Counted from the stretch's first letter, positions 1 to 10,965 are shown. The stretch is 64,000 bases of DNA from Channallabes apus (GCA_030522415.1 CM060126.1:5024145-5088144), one strand, 5' to 3'. Notes: a model not told the origin generated them from the sequence alone. Numbers and translations are program-made.

Positions 1-1245
1 ACTCTCCAATTTTCTGACTGGCAGACCACAGGCAGTAAGGATGGGCGGGCATGTCTCAACTACACTCACTCTCAGCACTGGAGCCCCCCAGGGTTGTGTT
101 CTGAGCCCCCTGCTGTACTCTTTGTACACCCACGACTGCGTGGCCACTACCAACTCCACCTCCATCATCAAGTTTGCTGACGACACCGTCCTGGTCGGAC
201 TGATCACCAACAATGATGAGTCGGACTACCTAGAGGAGATTGGAAATCTGGAGAACTGGTGCCAGAGGAACAATGTCCTCCTGAACGTCAGTAAGACAAA
301 GGAGCTGATAGTGGACTTTAGTACAAAGCAGGAGAGGAACTACCAGACCCCCGTCATCAACAGGAGCCCAGTGGAGAGAGTGGACAGCTTCAGATACCTC
401 GGTGTTCACATCACGCAGGACCTGTCATGGTCCTGTCACATCAACACCGTGGTGAAAAAAGCCCGGCAGCGTCTCTACCACCTCAGACGCTTGAGAGACT
501 TTAGACTGCCCTCCAAGGTGCTCAGGAACTTCTACTCCTGCACCATAGAGAGCATCCTGACGGGAAACATCTCGACCTGGTTCGGGAACAGCACCATGCA
601 GGACAGACGAGCTCTACAGAGGGTGATGCGATCAGCCGAGCGCATCATCCGCACTGAGCTCCCTGACCTGCACTCGATCTACAGCAAGCGGTGCTGGACT
701 AAGGCCAGGAAGATCATGAAGGACCTCAGTCACCCCAGTAATGGAATGTTCTCTTTGTTGCGGTCTGGGAAGCGATTCCGCTCCCTAAAGGCCAACACAG
801 AGAGACTGAGGAGGAGCTTCTTCCCGCAGGCAATAAGGTCTCTCAATCACACCACCACACAGGACTAATAACATCTTTTAAGCTCACAACACTGACTGGA
901 CAATCATGGACACATTCATACACACTTGCACTAAATACTCATACATCTGGACAATTGCACATGTCACCTTTCATGCATATTTGCACAACCACTGACACTT
1001 CAATTCTATATACATATATACTCTATCTACCCTATATTTCTATATTTTGCAATATTTTATTATGCCCTTATTGTACAGTTAATTTTACTAGTTAAAATTA
1101 TTTCTTTAGTATTTCCTTTTTATTGATTATTTATTTTACGTACAAGCTTTTATTTTCTTTTTAAGGTCACTGGCGGTCGTATAAGCATTTCACTGCATAT
1201 TATACTGTGTATGACTGTGACAAATAAAATTTGAATTTGAATTTG
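1..1245 (+). mobile_element. Rex1/L2-like LINE, 3' half
   Basis: The reverse transcriptase frame ends at 868 and is followed by about 370 bp of AT-rich 3' UTR. The element ends in GTGACAAATAAAATTTG followed by two more ATTTG-type units (about 1218-1244), the short 3' tandem repeat that this group of LINEs uses instead of a poly(A) tail. Two further copies of this 3' region lie on the minus strand at about 12310-12483 and 43745-44060, which supports a real interspersed family. Confidence 0.8.
2..868 (+). CDS. LINE reverse transcriptase, C-terminal part (Rex1/L2-like), 5' cut by window edge
   Basis: The open frame runs from the window edge to the TAA at 866-868, about 288 residues, so the start lies outside the window. 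The protein copies LINE RNA into DNA at a nicked target. Visible in order are a NFLTGRPQAVR block, the GAPQGCVLSPLLYSLY finger/palm block, the catalytic FADDT (RT motif C, Asp-Asp) near residue 57, the thumb region with KTKELIVDF and YLGVHIT, and a C-terminal SGKRFRSL...SFFPQAIR tail typical of fish Rex1/Babar-type and related CR1-group LINEs. No stop or frameshift interrupts this part, so the copy is young or the region is well kept. The residues are seen directly. The exact clade (Rex1 rather than L2) is inferred from recalled family patterns. Confidence 0.85.
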   Translation, partial: LSNFLTGRPQAVRMGGHVSTTLTLSTGAPQGCVLSPLLYSLYTHDCVATTNSTSIIKFADDTVLVGLITNNDESDYLEEIGNLENWCQRNNVLLNVSKTKELIVDFSTKQERNYQTPVINRSPVERVDSFRYLGVHITQDLSWSCHINTVVKKARQRLYHLRRLRDFRLPSKVLRNFYSCTIESILTGNISTWFGNSTMQDRRALQRVMRSAERIIRTELPDLHSIYSKRCWTKARKIMKDLSHPSNGMFSLLRSGKRFRSLKANTERLRRSFFPQAIRSLNHTTTQD

Positions 1246-1388
1246 ACTGTTCCAAGACTCTACAACACTCTTATGTTTGCTCACTTTCTCAAATTCTTGG
1301 TTGTGAGAGATCTTTCACTTCCAGTTAAGATGTATAAATGTGAAAGTCTTTCAAATTCTCTTTATCTAAAAAAAACATAACCTTACTA

Positions 1389-1883
1389 CAGTGGTACCTC
1401 AGCATACGAACACCCCGGCTTATGAATTTTCACCTGAAAAACTGAAATTTTGCAAGACTTTTGCCTCGACATGCAAAGCATTTTTTCGGCATACGAGCGA
1501 CCGAGGCGATTGCGCTTACTTCTGGTTGCATGTACAAGTGAAGCGAGTAGCACATTGAGTTTCAAGAATGTTAGCAAGAAGAAAAAGCAGTCACTTTCAG
1601 GTTCATTTTTAAAGCAGCTGGTCCAAAAGGAATCATAAATTAAGGCTTTAATTTCTCAGTGAGGTTTAATATCTATTTATTTCATATTGTACTTCATTAA
1701 CATGTCTTTTCTAAATGTTTTGATTGTTTTTATAGGCAAAAATCTGATTATAATATTGAAAATCTACAAGATTTGTAAGCTATTTTTGGGAGGCTCGAAT
1801 GGATTATCTGCATTTATATTATTTCCTATGGGAACCTGCCTCGGGAATGGATTAAATTCGTATGCCAAGGTGCCGTTGTACTG
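1389..1883 (+). mobile_element. Pogo/Tigger-like MITE, copy 1 (495 bp)
   Basis: The left end starts CAGTGGTACCTCAGCATACG and the right end reads inverted as CAG..GGCACCTTGGCATACG, giving imperfect terminal inverted repeats flanked by TA on both sides (1387-1388 and 1884-1885). A lysine-rich stub near 1565-1600 (NVSKKKK) resembles the start of a pogo-type transposase joined directly to a 3' UTR, so I read this as an internally deleted derivative. Related copies lie at about 46425-46975 (+) and 48148-48560 (-). The superfamily assignment rests on the CAGT ends and TA duplication and is inference. Confidence 0.7.
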
Positions 1884-1887
1884 TATA

Positions 1888-3520
1888 CAGTGGTGTGAAA
1901 AACTATTTGCCCCCTTCCTGATTTCTTATTCTTTTGCATGTTTGTCACACTTAAATGTTTCTGTTCATCAAAAACCATTAACTATTAGTCAAAGATAACA
2001 TAATTGAACACAAAATGCAGTTTTAAATTAAGGTTTACGTTATTAAGGGAGAAAAAAAAAACTCCAAATCTACATGGCCCTGTGTGAAAAAGTGATTGCC
2101 CCCCTTGTTAAAAAATTACTTACAGTAACTGTGGTTTATCACACCTGAGTTCAATTTCTGTAGTCACCCCCAGGCCTGATTACTGCCACACCTGTTCAAT
2201 CAAGAATCAAGAAATCACTTAAATAGGAGCTACCTGACACAGAGAAGTAGACCAAAAGCACCTCAAAAGCTAGACATCATGCCAAGATCCAAAGAAATTC
2301 AGGAACAAATGAGAACAAAAGTAATTGAGATCTATCAGTCTGGTAAAGGTTATAAAGCCATTTCTAAAGCTTTGGGACTCCAGCGAACCACAGTGAGAGC
2401 CATTATCCACAAATGGCAAAAACATGGAACAGTGGTGAACCTTCCCAGGAGTGGCCGGCCGACCAAAATTACCCCAAGAGCGCAGAGACAACTCATCCGA
2501 GAGGCCACAAAAGACCCCAGGACAACATCTAAAGAACTGCAGGCCTCACTTGCCTCAATTAATGTCAGTGTTCACGACTCCACCATAAGAAAGAGACTGG
2601 GCAAAAACGGACTGCATGGCAGATTTCCAAGGCGCAAACCACTTTTAAGCAAAAAGAACATTAAGGCTCGCCTCAATTTTGCTAAAAAAAACATCTCAAT
2701 GATTGCCAAGACTTTTGGGAAAATACCTTGTGGATCGACGAGACAAAAGTTGAACTTTTTGGAAGGTGCGTGTCCCGTTACATCTGGCGTAAAAGGAACA
2801 CAGCATTTCAGAAAAAGAACATCATACCAACAGTAAAATATGGTGGTGGTAGTGTGATGGTCTGGGGTTGTTTTGCTGCTTCAGGACCTGGAAGGCTTGC
2901 TGTGATAGATGGAACCATGAATTCTACTGTCTACCAAAAAATCCTGAAGGAGAATGTCCGGCCATCTGTTCGTCAACTCAAGCTGAAGCGATCTTGGGTG
3001 CTGCAGCAGGACAATGACCCAAAACACGCCAGCAAATCCACCTCTGAATGGCTGAAGAAAAACAAAATGAAGACTTTGGAGTGGCCTAGTCAAAGTCCTG
3101 ACCTGAATCCTATTGAGATGTTGTGGCATGACCTTAAAAAGGCGGTTCATGCTAGAAAACCCTCAAATAAAGCTGAATTACAACAATTCTGCAAAGATGA
3201 GTGGGCCAAAATTCCTCCAGAGCGCTGTAAAAGACTCGTTGCAAGTTATCGCAAACGCTTGATTGCAGTTATTGCTGCTAAGGGTGGCCCAACCAGTTAT
3301 TAGGTTCAGGGGGCAATTACTTTTTCACACAGGGCCATGTAGGTTTGGATTTTTTTTCTCCCTAAATAATAAAACCCCTCATTTAAAAACTACATTTTGT
3401 GTTTGCTTGTGTTATCTTTGACTAATAGTTAAATGTGTTTGATGATCAGAAACATTTTGTGTGACAAACATGCAAAAGAATAAGAAATCAGGAGGGGGCA
3501 AATAGTTTTTCACACCACTG
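1888..3520 (+). mobile_element. Tc1/mariner transposon, almost complete (1633 bp)
   Basis: The ends are CAGTGGTGTGAAAAACTATT at 1888 and its inverse at 3520, with TA target duplications at 1886-1887 and 3521-3522. The terminal inverted repeats are long, about 215 bp (1888-2104 and 3308-3520), and differ by only a few substitutions and small indels. Between them lies one transposase gene in two frames. The insertion abuts the TA of the upstream MITE, so the two elements sit back to back with only TATA between them. Confidence 0.92.
2279..3303 (+). pseudogene. Tc1-type transposase, one frameshift
   Basis: The enzyme cuts and re-joins transposon ends at TA sites. The first segment (2279 to about 2690) carries the paired-like DNA-binding domain: a helix-turn-helix around GYKAISKALGLQRTTV, a GRP linker (SGRPTK), and a second helix-turn-helix (STIRKRLGKNGLHGR). 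The second segment (frame changed, to 3301) carries the catalytic core: WIDETK (first Asp), QDNDPKH (second Asp) and NPIEMLWHDLKK (Glu). I count 34 residues between the second Asp and the Glu, the DD34E spacing of Tc1. The frame changes at the run of eight A at 2684-2691, while the downstream frame resumes with family-like residues, so a single indel in that run is the only break I see. Combined length is about 340 residues, normal for the family. The start is ATG 2279 just after the left repeat. Confidence 0.88.
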
Positions 3521-4281
3521 TATGTCTCTCACTGTCTTTTCACTGTCTGCATTTTCACCTTTTTTTAGTTACATGGGTATAAAGTTTGCATCATTTTCAA
3601 TCCTTTCTCATCCTTTTTTCCTGAACTCACAAGTATTAAGAGCTGGGGATAAATGCTTTCTTGCCCAGACCTTTTTTTCATAGAGAGGTCACATGACAGT
3701 TGTTGCAAATTTATTAAGCTCACTTTGACACTTCAATGACAAATCTGAACCAGGTATTTGTCAATAATTCTTAAAAAAAAACTAAGTACACTAAGCACCG
3801 GTCAAAACCCACATTACACGATGTTTCCAAAGCGCTGTGCGTTATTTCTTCATTTGAATAAAAAAACAAAGCCGGATAACTGGAAGTGCAGCTTTTCTAG
3901 TTTCCAGAAGTGTCACGGTACAAAACATTACTTAGGAAATAGGAAGTAGGTGTAGTGATGCTTATCTGTTTTTCAGGGGTGTGTGTGTTTGTGTTGTGTG
4001 TTCCTATATGTGCAGCATGTGTAATAGCTTTATGTCTAAGCCTGCTTTGCCTATTCATAGTGCAGTATCTTATTCGTTATACACTCCGGTCAGAACACTA
4101 ATGAGCACCTTAATAACCATTGGTGATTAAATTTACTGTCCTAATATACACTCGTTTCATTTACGAGAAAGGCTCATGTATGGGTCTGATTGATGGTTCA
4201 GGGAGCACAAACTTTTGACCATGATGAAGTTAATACTGATCATATTAGTAGTAATCTTCGGTAAATGGTATTAGACAAATA

Positions 4282-4282
<1 letters not shown>
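3521..4282. other. No gene seen; AT-rich unique DNA
   Basis: After the Tc1 element there is about 750 bp of AT-rich DNA without recognisable coding or repeat structure. A short imperfect GT-rich patch at 3978-4000 is the only simple-sequence feature. Confidence 0.5.

Positions 4283-4313
<31 letters not shown>
4283..4313. repeat. (TG)n microsatellite
   Basis: About 15 uninterrupted TG units. The apparent reading frames across it only encode Val-Cys or Thr-His strings and are not genes. Confidence 0.95.
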
Positions 4314-4315
<2 letters not shown>

Positions 4316-4592
4316 CTATGAAAGCCAGAACAGCTGAAGTTAGAAGAATCCTGTGTACCACTAAACACTCGAGTTTATATACAACACACTTCCGATTTCC
4401 AGTAGTTATACCGTACATAAATATAGAGCCACCTGTATCAGGGTACACACTTTTGGGGAAAATTTACGAGAAAAATAAATAAATAAACATATACGTAATT
4501 CTCCAGACCTCATGAAGGACTTTTCAGGCCCTCATTTTGGGCAAGTTTTTTTTTTTTTATTTCTTATTTTTAGTCCAGTATCTTCCTGTATA

Positions 4593-4696
4593 CATGGTCG
4601 CGGTGGGCGGGGGGGGGGGGGGGGCTCTGGAGCCTATTCCAGGAGACTTACGGCACAAGGTAGGGTATAAGCTTGACTGGGTTTCAATCCATCTCA
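4593..4696 (-). mobile_element. SINE-A fragment with expanded G-tract
   Basis: Text reading GGTCGCGGTGG followed by a run of about 18 G (4607-4624), then GGAGCCTATTCCAGGAGACTTACGGCAC, matches the 3' half of the SINE-A family described at 4700-5045, in which the same site normally holds about six G. The tract appears to be a mononucleotide expansion inside an old SINE fragment. Confidence 0.65.
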
Positions 4697-4699
4697 TAC

Positions 4700-5045
4700 A
4701 CTCATACATTCATCTTCTATACCGCTTTATCCTGTGATCAGGGTCGCGGGGGGCCTGGAGCCTATCCAGAGCTTTCGGGCACAAGGCAGGGTACACCCTG
4801 GCAGGGCACACACATTCACCCATCCATTCACACACTACGGGCAATTTAGGAACGCCAATTAGCCTAACCTGCATATCTTTGGACTGTGGGAGGAAACCGG
4901 AGTACCCGGAGGAAACCCACCAAGCACGGGGAGAACATGCAAACTCCATGCACACAGAGACGGGAATCAAGCCTGGCCGGGGAATCGAACCCAGACCCTG
5001 GAGGTGCAAGGCAACAGTGCTAACCACTACACCACCGTGCCGCCC
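4700..5045 (-). mobile_element. SINE-A, tRNA-derived, near full length
   Basis: Read on the minus strand, the element starts with a tRNA-like head (GGCGGCACGGTGGTGTAGTG as A-box region, then GGGTTCGATTCC as B-box). A body follows with the hallmark TTTCCTCCCACAGTCCAAAG and GGGATAGGCTCCAGG-type blocks. It ends with AAAGCGGTATAGAAGATGAA plus short GAAT/GAGT-type tail repeats. More than a dozen copies or fragments of the same family are listed in this window. SINEs are transcribed by RNA polymerase III and copied by a partner LINE. The partner is not identified here. Confidence 0.85.
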
Positions 5046-5216
5046 TACACTCATACACACACTGGCAAATTGGGGATGCCTGTTAGCCTGATCTGTATGT
5101 CTTTAGACTGGGGGACGAAACCAGAATACCCAAAGGAAACCCACCAAGCACGCAGAGGACATGCAGACTCTAGAGGAGCCATGTGACAGCGCTAACCGCT
5201 ACGCCACCGTGCCACC
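5046..5216 (-). mobile_element. SINE-A, second partial copy joined to the first
   Basis: Immediately beyond the head of the previous copy the same body and head sequence is repeated in a more diverged form, ending in CGCTACGCCACCGTGCCACC (head, inverted). The two copies are a nested or tandem insertion. Confidence 0.75.
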
Positions 5217-5759
5217 ACTTACAGTATATGAATCTTTCAATCATAAAAAGCATCTAATTTAAGGAATGAACCAGTGAGAAACCAATGCAGATGATGACAG
5301 ATGATCAGGCTGGTGATTAGTATACTGCTGATGCTGCATGCTGAGTGGTTGGACCAGACGAGAGGGGAAATGAGGTCGCTGCACAGGTTGTTACGTAAAC
5401 AACCAATTTTTAAGGCTCAAGACTTTTGCACAGCCTTCAAAATGATTCACCATCAATCAACCTATCGTTACGTCTAGGACGTTTATTTCTTAAATTATTA
5501 GCATGTTCATGTTACGTTTATGTTTCACCGTCGCCGCTAGCGTGTGTGTACAGTAGCTGCTTCTCGGGTTTCACTTTTTAATCTAAAATCTCTGATGCTG
5601 CAAAACTTTAAACTTGGCTTTAAACCTTCATAAAGTAAATGATTTCATCATTTGCAAAATCGATGGCCCATACATTAACTTCACTCCTACATTCATACGT
5701 GTGAGTGTGTCGTTTTTCACTGAGTCAGGTCAATGTTTTATTTAACAGTCTGTCCTGAT

Positions 5760-5762
<3 letters not shown>
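5217..5762. other. No gene seen; unique DNA
   Basis: Mixed-composition DNA without a supported reading frame, RNA gene or repeat match. Confidence 0.4.

Positions 5763-5763
<1 letters not shown>

Positions 5764-5801
<38 letters not shown>
5764..5801. repeat. (CT)n microsatellite
   Basis: About 19 CT units, followed by pyrimidine-rich DNA. Confidence 0.95.
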
Positions 5802-5803
<2 letters not shown>

Positions 5804-6055
5804 ATCACAATGAATTCCTCGCTCTCTCATCATCCCACTCCTCCTGTGAATCCTTGTAATCCCTTTTCCCTCAACGCACACACACACACATGCACGCACA
5901 GCTGTACGCTATAAATGGAACGTAACACGAGCGAGTTCTGCGTATCCAGGCAACCACATCCTACAGCACGAGGTGACATTACGCGTTAAGCGGAGATCCT
6001 GATTAAGTGATGATCATGCATTTGTTCTGCCTCGCACTTGTATATGTGAAACACC

Positions 6056-6056
<1 letters not shown>

Positions 6057-6092
<36 letters not shown>

Positions 6093-6144
6093 AACATCTA
6101 AGAGATTCCCACGTGTGCATGTTAGAGGCACGTGGACAAGAACA

Positions 6145-6187
<43 letters not shown>

Positions 6188-6243
6188 TTTAATGTGTTTA
6201 ATTTCTCTTTGTACAGAGAGCGAATGACAGGAGGCCTGAAGTC

Positions 6244-6281
<38 letters not shown>
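6057..6281. repeat. Compound GT / GT-GA / CA microsatellite cluster
   Basis: (GT)n at 6057-6091, (GT)n(GA)n at 6147-6188 and (CA)n at 6245-6281 lie within 225 bp. The GT and CA tracts are inverted relative to each other and could pair in single strands. Confidence 0.95.
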
Positions 6282-6285
<4 letters not shown>

Positions 6286-6289
6286 GATG

Positions 6290-7249
6290 TAACTCAATAC
6301 GAATGCATTATTTGATGGATGCAACTTCTCTTTTCCTTTCTTTTCATTTTTATTTTCATGGCACATCTGGTTCTAGAATATATCATGAGAACCCAAATGC
6401 AAATAAAGGATCAGATTTATTTTGAATGCATTTACATCCTTCGTTCATTTCTTCTTTAGTAATCGCCTGGTCAGTGTCATGGTGGTTTAAATGGAGCTAC
6501 TACACATTAGTCTGTATTTCAGGAAGTACAGTAGAACCAAATAAATGCATTAGAACATGTAACAGTCAGGCGCAAAATCATAAACAACGCCACTCTTTCA
6601 ACACCAACGAAGACTTCGTAGAAAGACAGCGGAACAAAACACGCTCTCTAGTGGGAGGGACATACTCGTTCTCCCGTGTCAATCACAGTGACACCAGCCA
6701 ATCGTTTCGCCTTTGATCTCATTATGCAGACGATGGCAGATTTGCAACTTTACATGTCTCAGAGAAAGCGTGACGTAGACTTAAAGCTCTTAATCTGGCC
6801 GCTTGGAAGGAAAATAGAAACCAGAAGCGGCTTTTTCACGCAAACAGATAGAGATTCAGATAGTGAAACTAACACACTCACATCCACGCACAGACAAACT
6901 CGAAACAGGTCACATGGCTGCTTGTTTGTAAAAGAAAAACGAACAATATTTTCCCCCCCGCACGTTTTAACAGCTCGCCTGTTATAGATGTCGTCATATC
7001 ACCAACATCTCAGGATTAGTGACAACAAACAGAACCTGGTTCACTCGGACAATGAAAACATTACACACAAACGCACGTTCGCAGAGGCTTCTTAGAAATC
7101 TCTTCAAGGCCAACCGGTTGAAGAACAACAACAACAACAACAAGACATAAAAATAGCTGCAGCGGAAAAATAATCTGCAATATTCACAATATTAATTCAA
7201 ATATGAACTTATTAAGTCAGGTTCATTCTCATGTACTGTATGTCGAGAG

Positions 7250-7250
<1 letters not shown>
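6290..7250. other. No gene seen; unique DNA
   Basis: No supported exon. A moderately GC-richer stretch at 6560-6930 contains an AGCCAATC CCAAT-type box near 6697 and two open frames of about 100 residues without family resemblance. It could be regulatory, but nothing decides this. A (CAA)n run follows at 7125-7142. Confidence 0.4.
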
Positions 7251-7280
<30 letters not shown>

Positions 7281-8588
7281 GAGTGGAAACCCTAAACCAC
7301 AAGTTGTGAAAAAAGATTTAAGTACTATGTTGCTATGTTGAAATAAAATCTTGTAAATAGGAAGACATCATATCTTGTAGTCACATAATAAAATTTCTTC
7401 CTTATGTATTTTTTATTTCAGGAGATTATACAATTTTTGGCGAAGTAATGCCATAATAATGACGTAATAGCAACAATGTAGCTTTAAAGAAACCGTTTTT
7501 AAGTTGAAACGAGATAAAATATTGAATTTATAAGACAATACCTCAAAATAGTTGCCGTTTATCTAAAAATAACAAGTTGAAGTCAACAAGATAATACCAA
7601 GATAACTGGTTTAAATAACATCATATCTTGAAGTAATAAGTTAAATAAGTCAAAATAAGGAGATAAAATGTCAAAATGAGATGAATTACATTCAAACTAA
7701 TACTATGTCTTAACATGACTAGATATTAAGTCAGCACGATGACACTCAAAAAACAACTTGAGTCAAAATAACAGATAACTGAAAATGCCACAATCCTGTT
7801 TTATATATCAGGTTTTTACAGAGTAATAATGAAATGATATGAACCAAGAACTGATTAAGTAAAAAATTATTAAATTATTTTTCAAAATGAGATCATCACT
7901 AAACCTACAGTACCATGAAAAGCTATTAAGGCAACACAGGCAGATATGTCATAACTTTTGAGATAATAATTTTAAGTACTAAAGATAATATTTTAAAAAA
8001 TCAAGTTATTAAATCATCACAATATAATGTGTCAAAATAATTAATGATTCAAAATAGCAGCATTATATTTTTAAATATTTGAACTTGTAACAACACAACA
8101 TATTGATCCATCTATTCTCAATCTTGAAGTAATGAAATATTAAGTAAAAATGGTAAAAAAAAAAAAAAAAAAAAAGTCTAAATGAGATAATAACTAAAAC
8201 TACCATTGATGTGGGGATTTATTGTCAACATAACCAGATATGTCAAAGTAATGAGATAATAACTCATTATAACTAAAAATAACAAGGACGAAGTGTGAAA
8301 TAATAATAATAATAATGTTAAAATAATGAGATAGTGTCAAAACAATGAGATAACTCAAAATACGCCATCATATTTTGATAAGGTTTATAAAAATAACATG
8401 CAGAAAAATACATGTTAACCCAAAAGAACTAATTAACATCTTGGGACAAAGTGTTAGCAATAACTAAAAAAAATTAGATAATCTGTCAAAATGAGATAAT
8501 GACTAAAACTGTCTTGGCATGAAAGGTTATTATATCAACACAAGCAGATATGTCAAAATAATGAGATAATAACTTGAAGTATCAAAAT

Positions 8589-8934
8589 CTCACTCACTCA
8601 TCGTCTATACCGCTTTATCCTGTATTCAGGGTCACGAGGGGCCTGGAGCCTATCCCAGGAGGCTTAGGGTACGAGGCGGGGTACACCCTGGACAGGGTGC
8701 CAATCCATCGCAGGGCACACTCACACACACTCACAGTACGGGCAATTTTGGGAACACCAATTAGCCTAACCTGCATATCTTTGGACTGTGGGAGGCAACC
8801 GGAGTACCCGGAGGAAACCCACCGAGCACGGAGAACATTCAAACACAGAGACGGGAATCGAGCCTGGCCAGGAATCGAACCCAGACCCTGGAGGTGCAAG
8901 GCAACAGTGCTAACCACTACCCCACCGTGAAGCC
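8589..8934 (-). mobile_element. SINE-A with target-site duplication, inside the satellite
   Basis: Full-length SINE-A (tRNA head at the right end, tail CACTCACTCATCG at the left). Flanks AAGTATCAAAAT (8577-8588) and AAGTATCAAGAT (8935-8946) form a 12-bp target-site duplication with one mismatch. The insertion therefore interrupts the satellite and is younger than it. Confidence 0.88.
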
Positions 8935-9008
8935 AAGTATCAAGATAATTTTTTTAATTGTCATGTTATAAATTAATCACAAAATAATATGGAAAAATAA
9001 TAAGATGT

Positions 9009-9062
9009 TGTTGTTCGTGGCCTTTCGGCTGCTCCCAACAAGGGGGTCACCACAGCGAACCA
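9009..9062. repeat. Dispersed fish repeat fragment
   Basis: TTCGTGGCCTTTCGGCTGCT followed by CCCAACAAGGGGGTCACCACAGCG is a short word I recognise as a common interspersed repeat fragment of fish genomes. No larger element is visible around it. Confidence 0.45.
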
Positions 9063-9758
9063 TGAGATAATTTAAAATAACAAGATTATATTTTTAACTA
9101 AATGTTTTTTTCTAAGTCAGAATAATGAGATAATATGTGAAAATTGTAAGATCATGCAAAACACCAAATACCTCAAAATAACAAGGTATTAAGTCAAACT
9201 AATGAGATATGTCAAAATGAAATAACTAAAACTACCAACGTCTTGACATAACGCATAATTATGCTAATACTGTATAATATATTTGAAATCATAAGATAAT
9301 AACTTGAAGTATCAAGGAAGAATTCAAACTGATGAGACAATATCTTGAAATAATGAGATAACTCAAAATACTCATATAGAGATGACCAATATAAATAAAA
9401 TGAGATCCCAATAAACTGACAAAACATATCATCATAATAATGATCTATTACTTTTTCAAATGAACAAGATGACGTGTCAAAATGAGATAATAACTAAACA
9501 TGTCTGCACATAAGTTATAAGGTTTAAATATATAATGTGTCTGGTTATGTATGTATGTTTGTATACATGCATATCTAATTTTTATCTCGTTATTAAATAC
9601 ACATTTCTCCAAAGAACAAGATTAATATATACTGCACGTATATATATATTTCTTGGGGAAAAAAACAAGATAAAAATGAGATAGCTTGAAATAATGGCAG
9701 AATATCTTCTGCCATGTTTTATATGTTGAAATACCAACATTTGTAGACATGTATGATG

Positions 9759-9761
<3 letters not shown>

Positions 9762-9795
<34 letters not shown>

Positions 9796-9820
9796 TAAAG
9801 AAGCACACACACACACACTG
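9762..9820. repeat. (CA)n microsatellites
   Basis: (CA)n at about 9762-9791 and a second short tract at 9804-9819. Confidence 0.93.
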
Positions 9821-9896
9821 ACATGTAGAATCATAAACTGAAGCTGTTATTCATCAGGAAATCTGGAATATCGTGCACCTAGGTGACATGAGGTTT

Positions 9897-9899
<3 letters not shown>

Positions 9900-9935
<36 letters not shown>

Positions 9936-10090
9936 AAGATATATATATATATATATATATATATTTTATTATTTGAGTTCATACTCACCGTCTGTGATTC
10001 GTTTCCCAAAGACCTGTTTGTAGTCGTTCGTGTCAGTGTGTGTGTGTATGTGTGCGTGTTTGCATGTGTGTGTGTGTGTGTGTGTGTGTT
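9900..10090. repeat. CA / AT / GT compound microsatellites
   Basis: (CA)n at 9901-9936 runs into (AT)n at 9938-9964. A (GT)n at 10062-10089 lies 100 bp further on. Confidence 0.93.
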
Positions 10091-10179
10091 TCTGCGTGCA
10101 CACGACCTCCTCTCAGCAGCGTACAGCGTGCTCTCCCTGCACACACACGCTGATGGCTGCGCGGCGGTGACTGTGCAGC

Positions 10180-10252
10180 CCAGAGGCATCACACACATGG
10201 GTGAGGAAGAGGAGGATGACTGGCGAGAGGAAGATGTCCATCTTTGGTGTCC
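10180..10252 (-). other. Possible signal-peptide exon (weak)
   Basis: On the minus strand a polypyrimidine tract and AG (TTCTTCTTTTCCTCCAG) end at about 10253. They are followed 10 bases later by ATG at 10241 and a frame starting MDIFLSPVILLFLTHVCDAS, which looks like a secretory signal peptide with a hydrophobic core and small residues near the end. GT dinucleotides that could act as donors follow the THV codons (around 10190). No later exon is recognised and the frame runs into microsatellite-like codons. It may be chance. Confidence 0.15.
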
Positions 10253-10377
10253 TGGAGGAAAAGAAGAAACGACTCGCTCTGCTTATTGATGCTCGACGGC
10301 CCCCCTCCCCATCAGCACGCAGCTCTGGAACCATCCACTCCTCTCATCTGCTCGTCCTACACACACCTTCGGACGTG

Positions 10378-10378
10378 T

Positions 10379-10428
<50 letters not shown>

Positions 10429-10572
10429 CACCGGTGTGCCAGCTGCAGCTATGCACTGCTGTTGCTCGGATTCTTCCTTTCCTGATGCTGCTGTTTGTGT
10501 CACACACACCTCCACACGAGGAAGACCGGTCGGTGCATCTCTCTCTCTCGCTCTCTCTCTCTCTCACTCTCT

Positions 10573-10606
<34 letters not shown>

Positions 10607-10747
10607 AGATGCAGCAGATTATGGCTTGTTTAGAAAAGACAATAGCAATCTTTTCCCTTCTTGTCAGTGCCTTAAGGAAATCCTATTCCTTCGTTTCTCT
10701 CCTTCTCATTGGCTATGACTACAGCTGACATCTCTCTCTTACCCTCC

Positions 10748-10778
<31 letters not shown>

Positions 10779-10911
10779 CGTGTCTCACTGTGATCCAACC
10801 CCCCTCTCACATGCTTACGCCACTGATACTGTAGGGTATTCTCTCTCTCTCTCTCTCTCTCTCTCTACCTCTATCTTTCTCTCTCCCTTCCCTTACACTC
10901 CAACCCACTAT

Positions 10912-10965
<54 letters not shown>
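10378..10965. repeat. GT and CT microsatellite belt
   Basis: (GT)n at 10378-10414, CT-rich tracts at 10540-10603, 10756-10779, 10840-10866 and 10917-10963. Confidence 0.93.

Larger units (their letters stand above)
7300..9570. repeat. Degenerate AT-rich tandem satellite
   Basis: The block is built from variants of TCAAAATGAGATAATAACTA, TCAAAATAATGAGATAAT and AAGTATCAAGAT words. A longer unit that starts near GTCAAAATGAGATAATAACT and then runs through ..CTAAAACT..ACATA..GTCAAAATAATGAGAT recurs near 7666, 7880, 8170, 8488, 9210 and 9476. Spacing is about 210-370 bp once the inserted SINE is removed. Sequence identity between units is modest, so this is an old array. Confidence 0.7.

Noticed and set aside
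10201..10416. Plus-strand frame starting MRKRRMTGERKMSIF
   Set aside because: It ends in a GT microsatellite and has no splice context or family match. It is antisense to the weak minus-strand candidate and unsupported itself.
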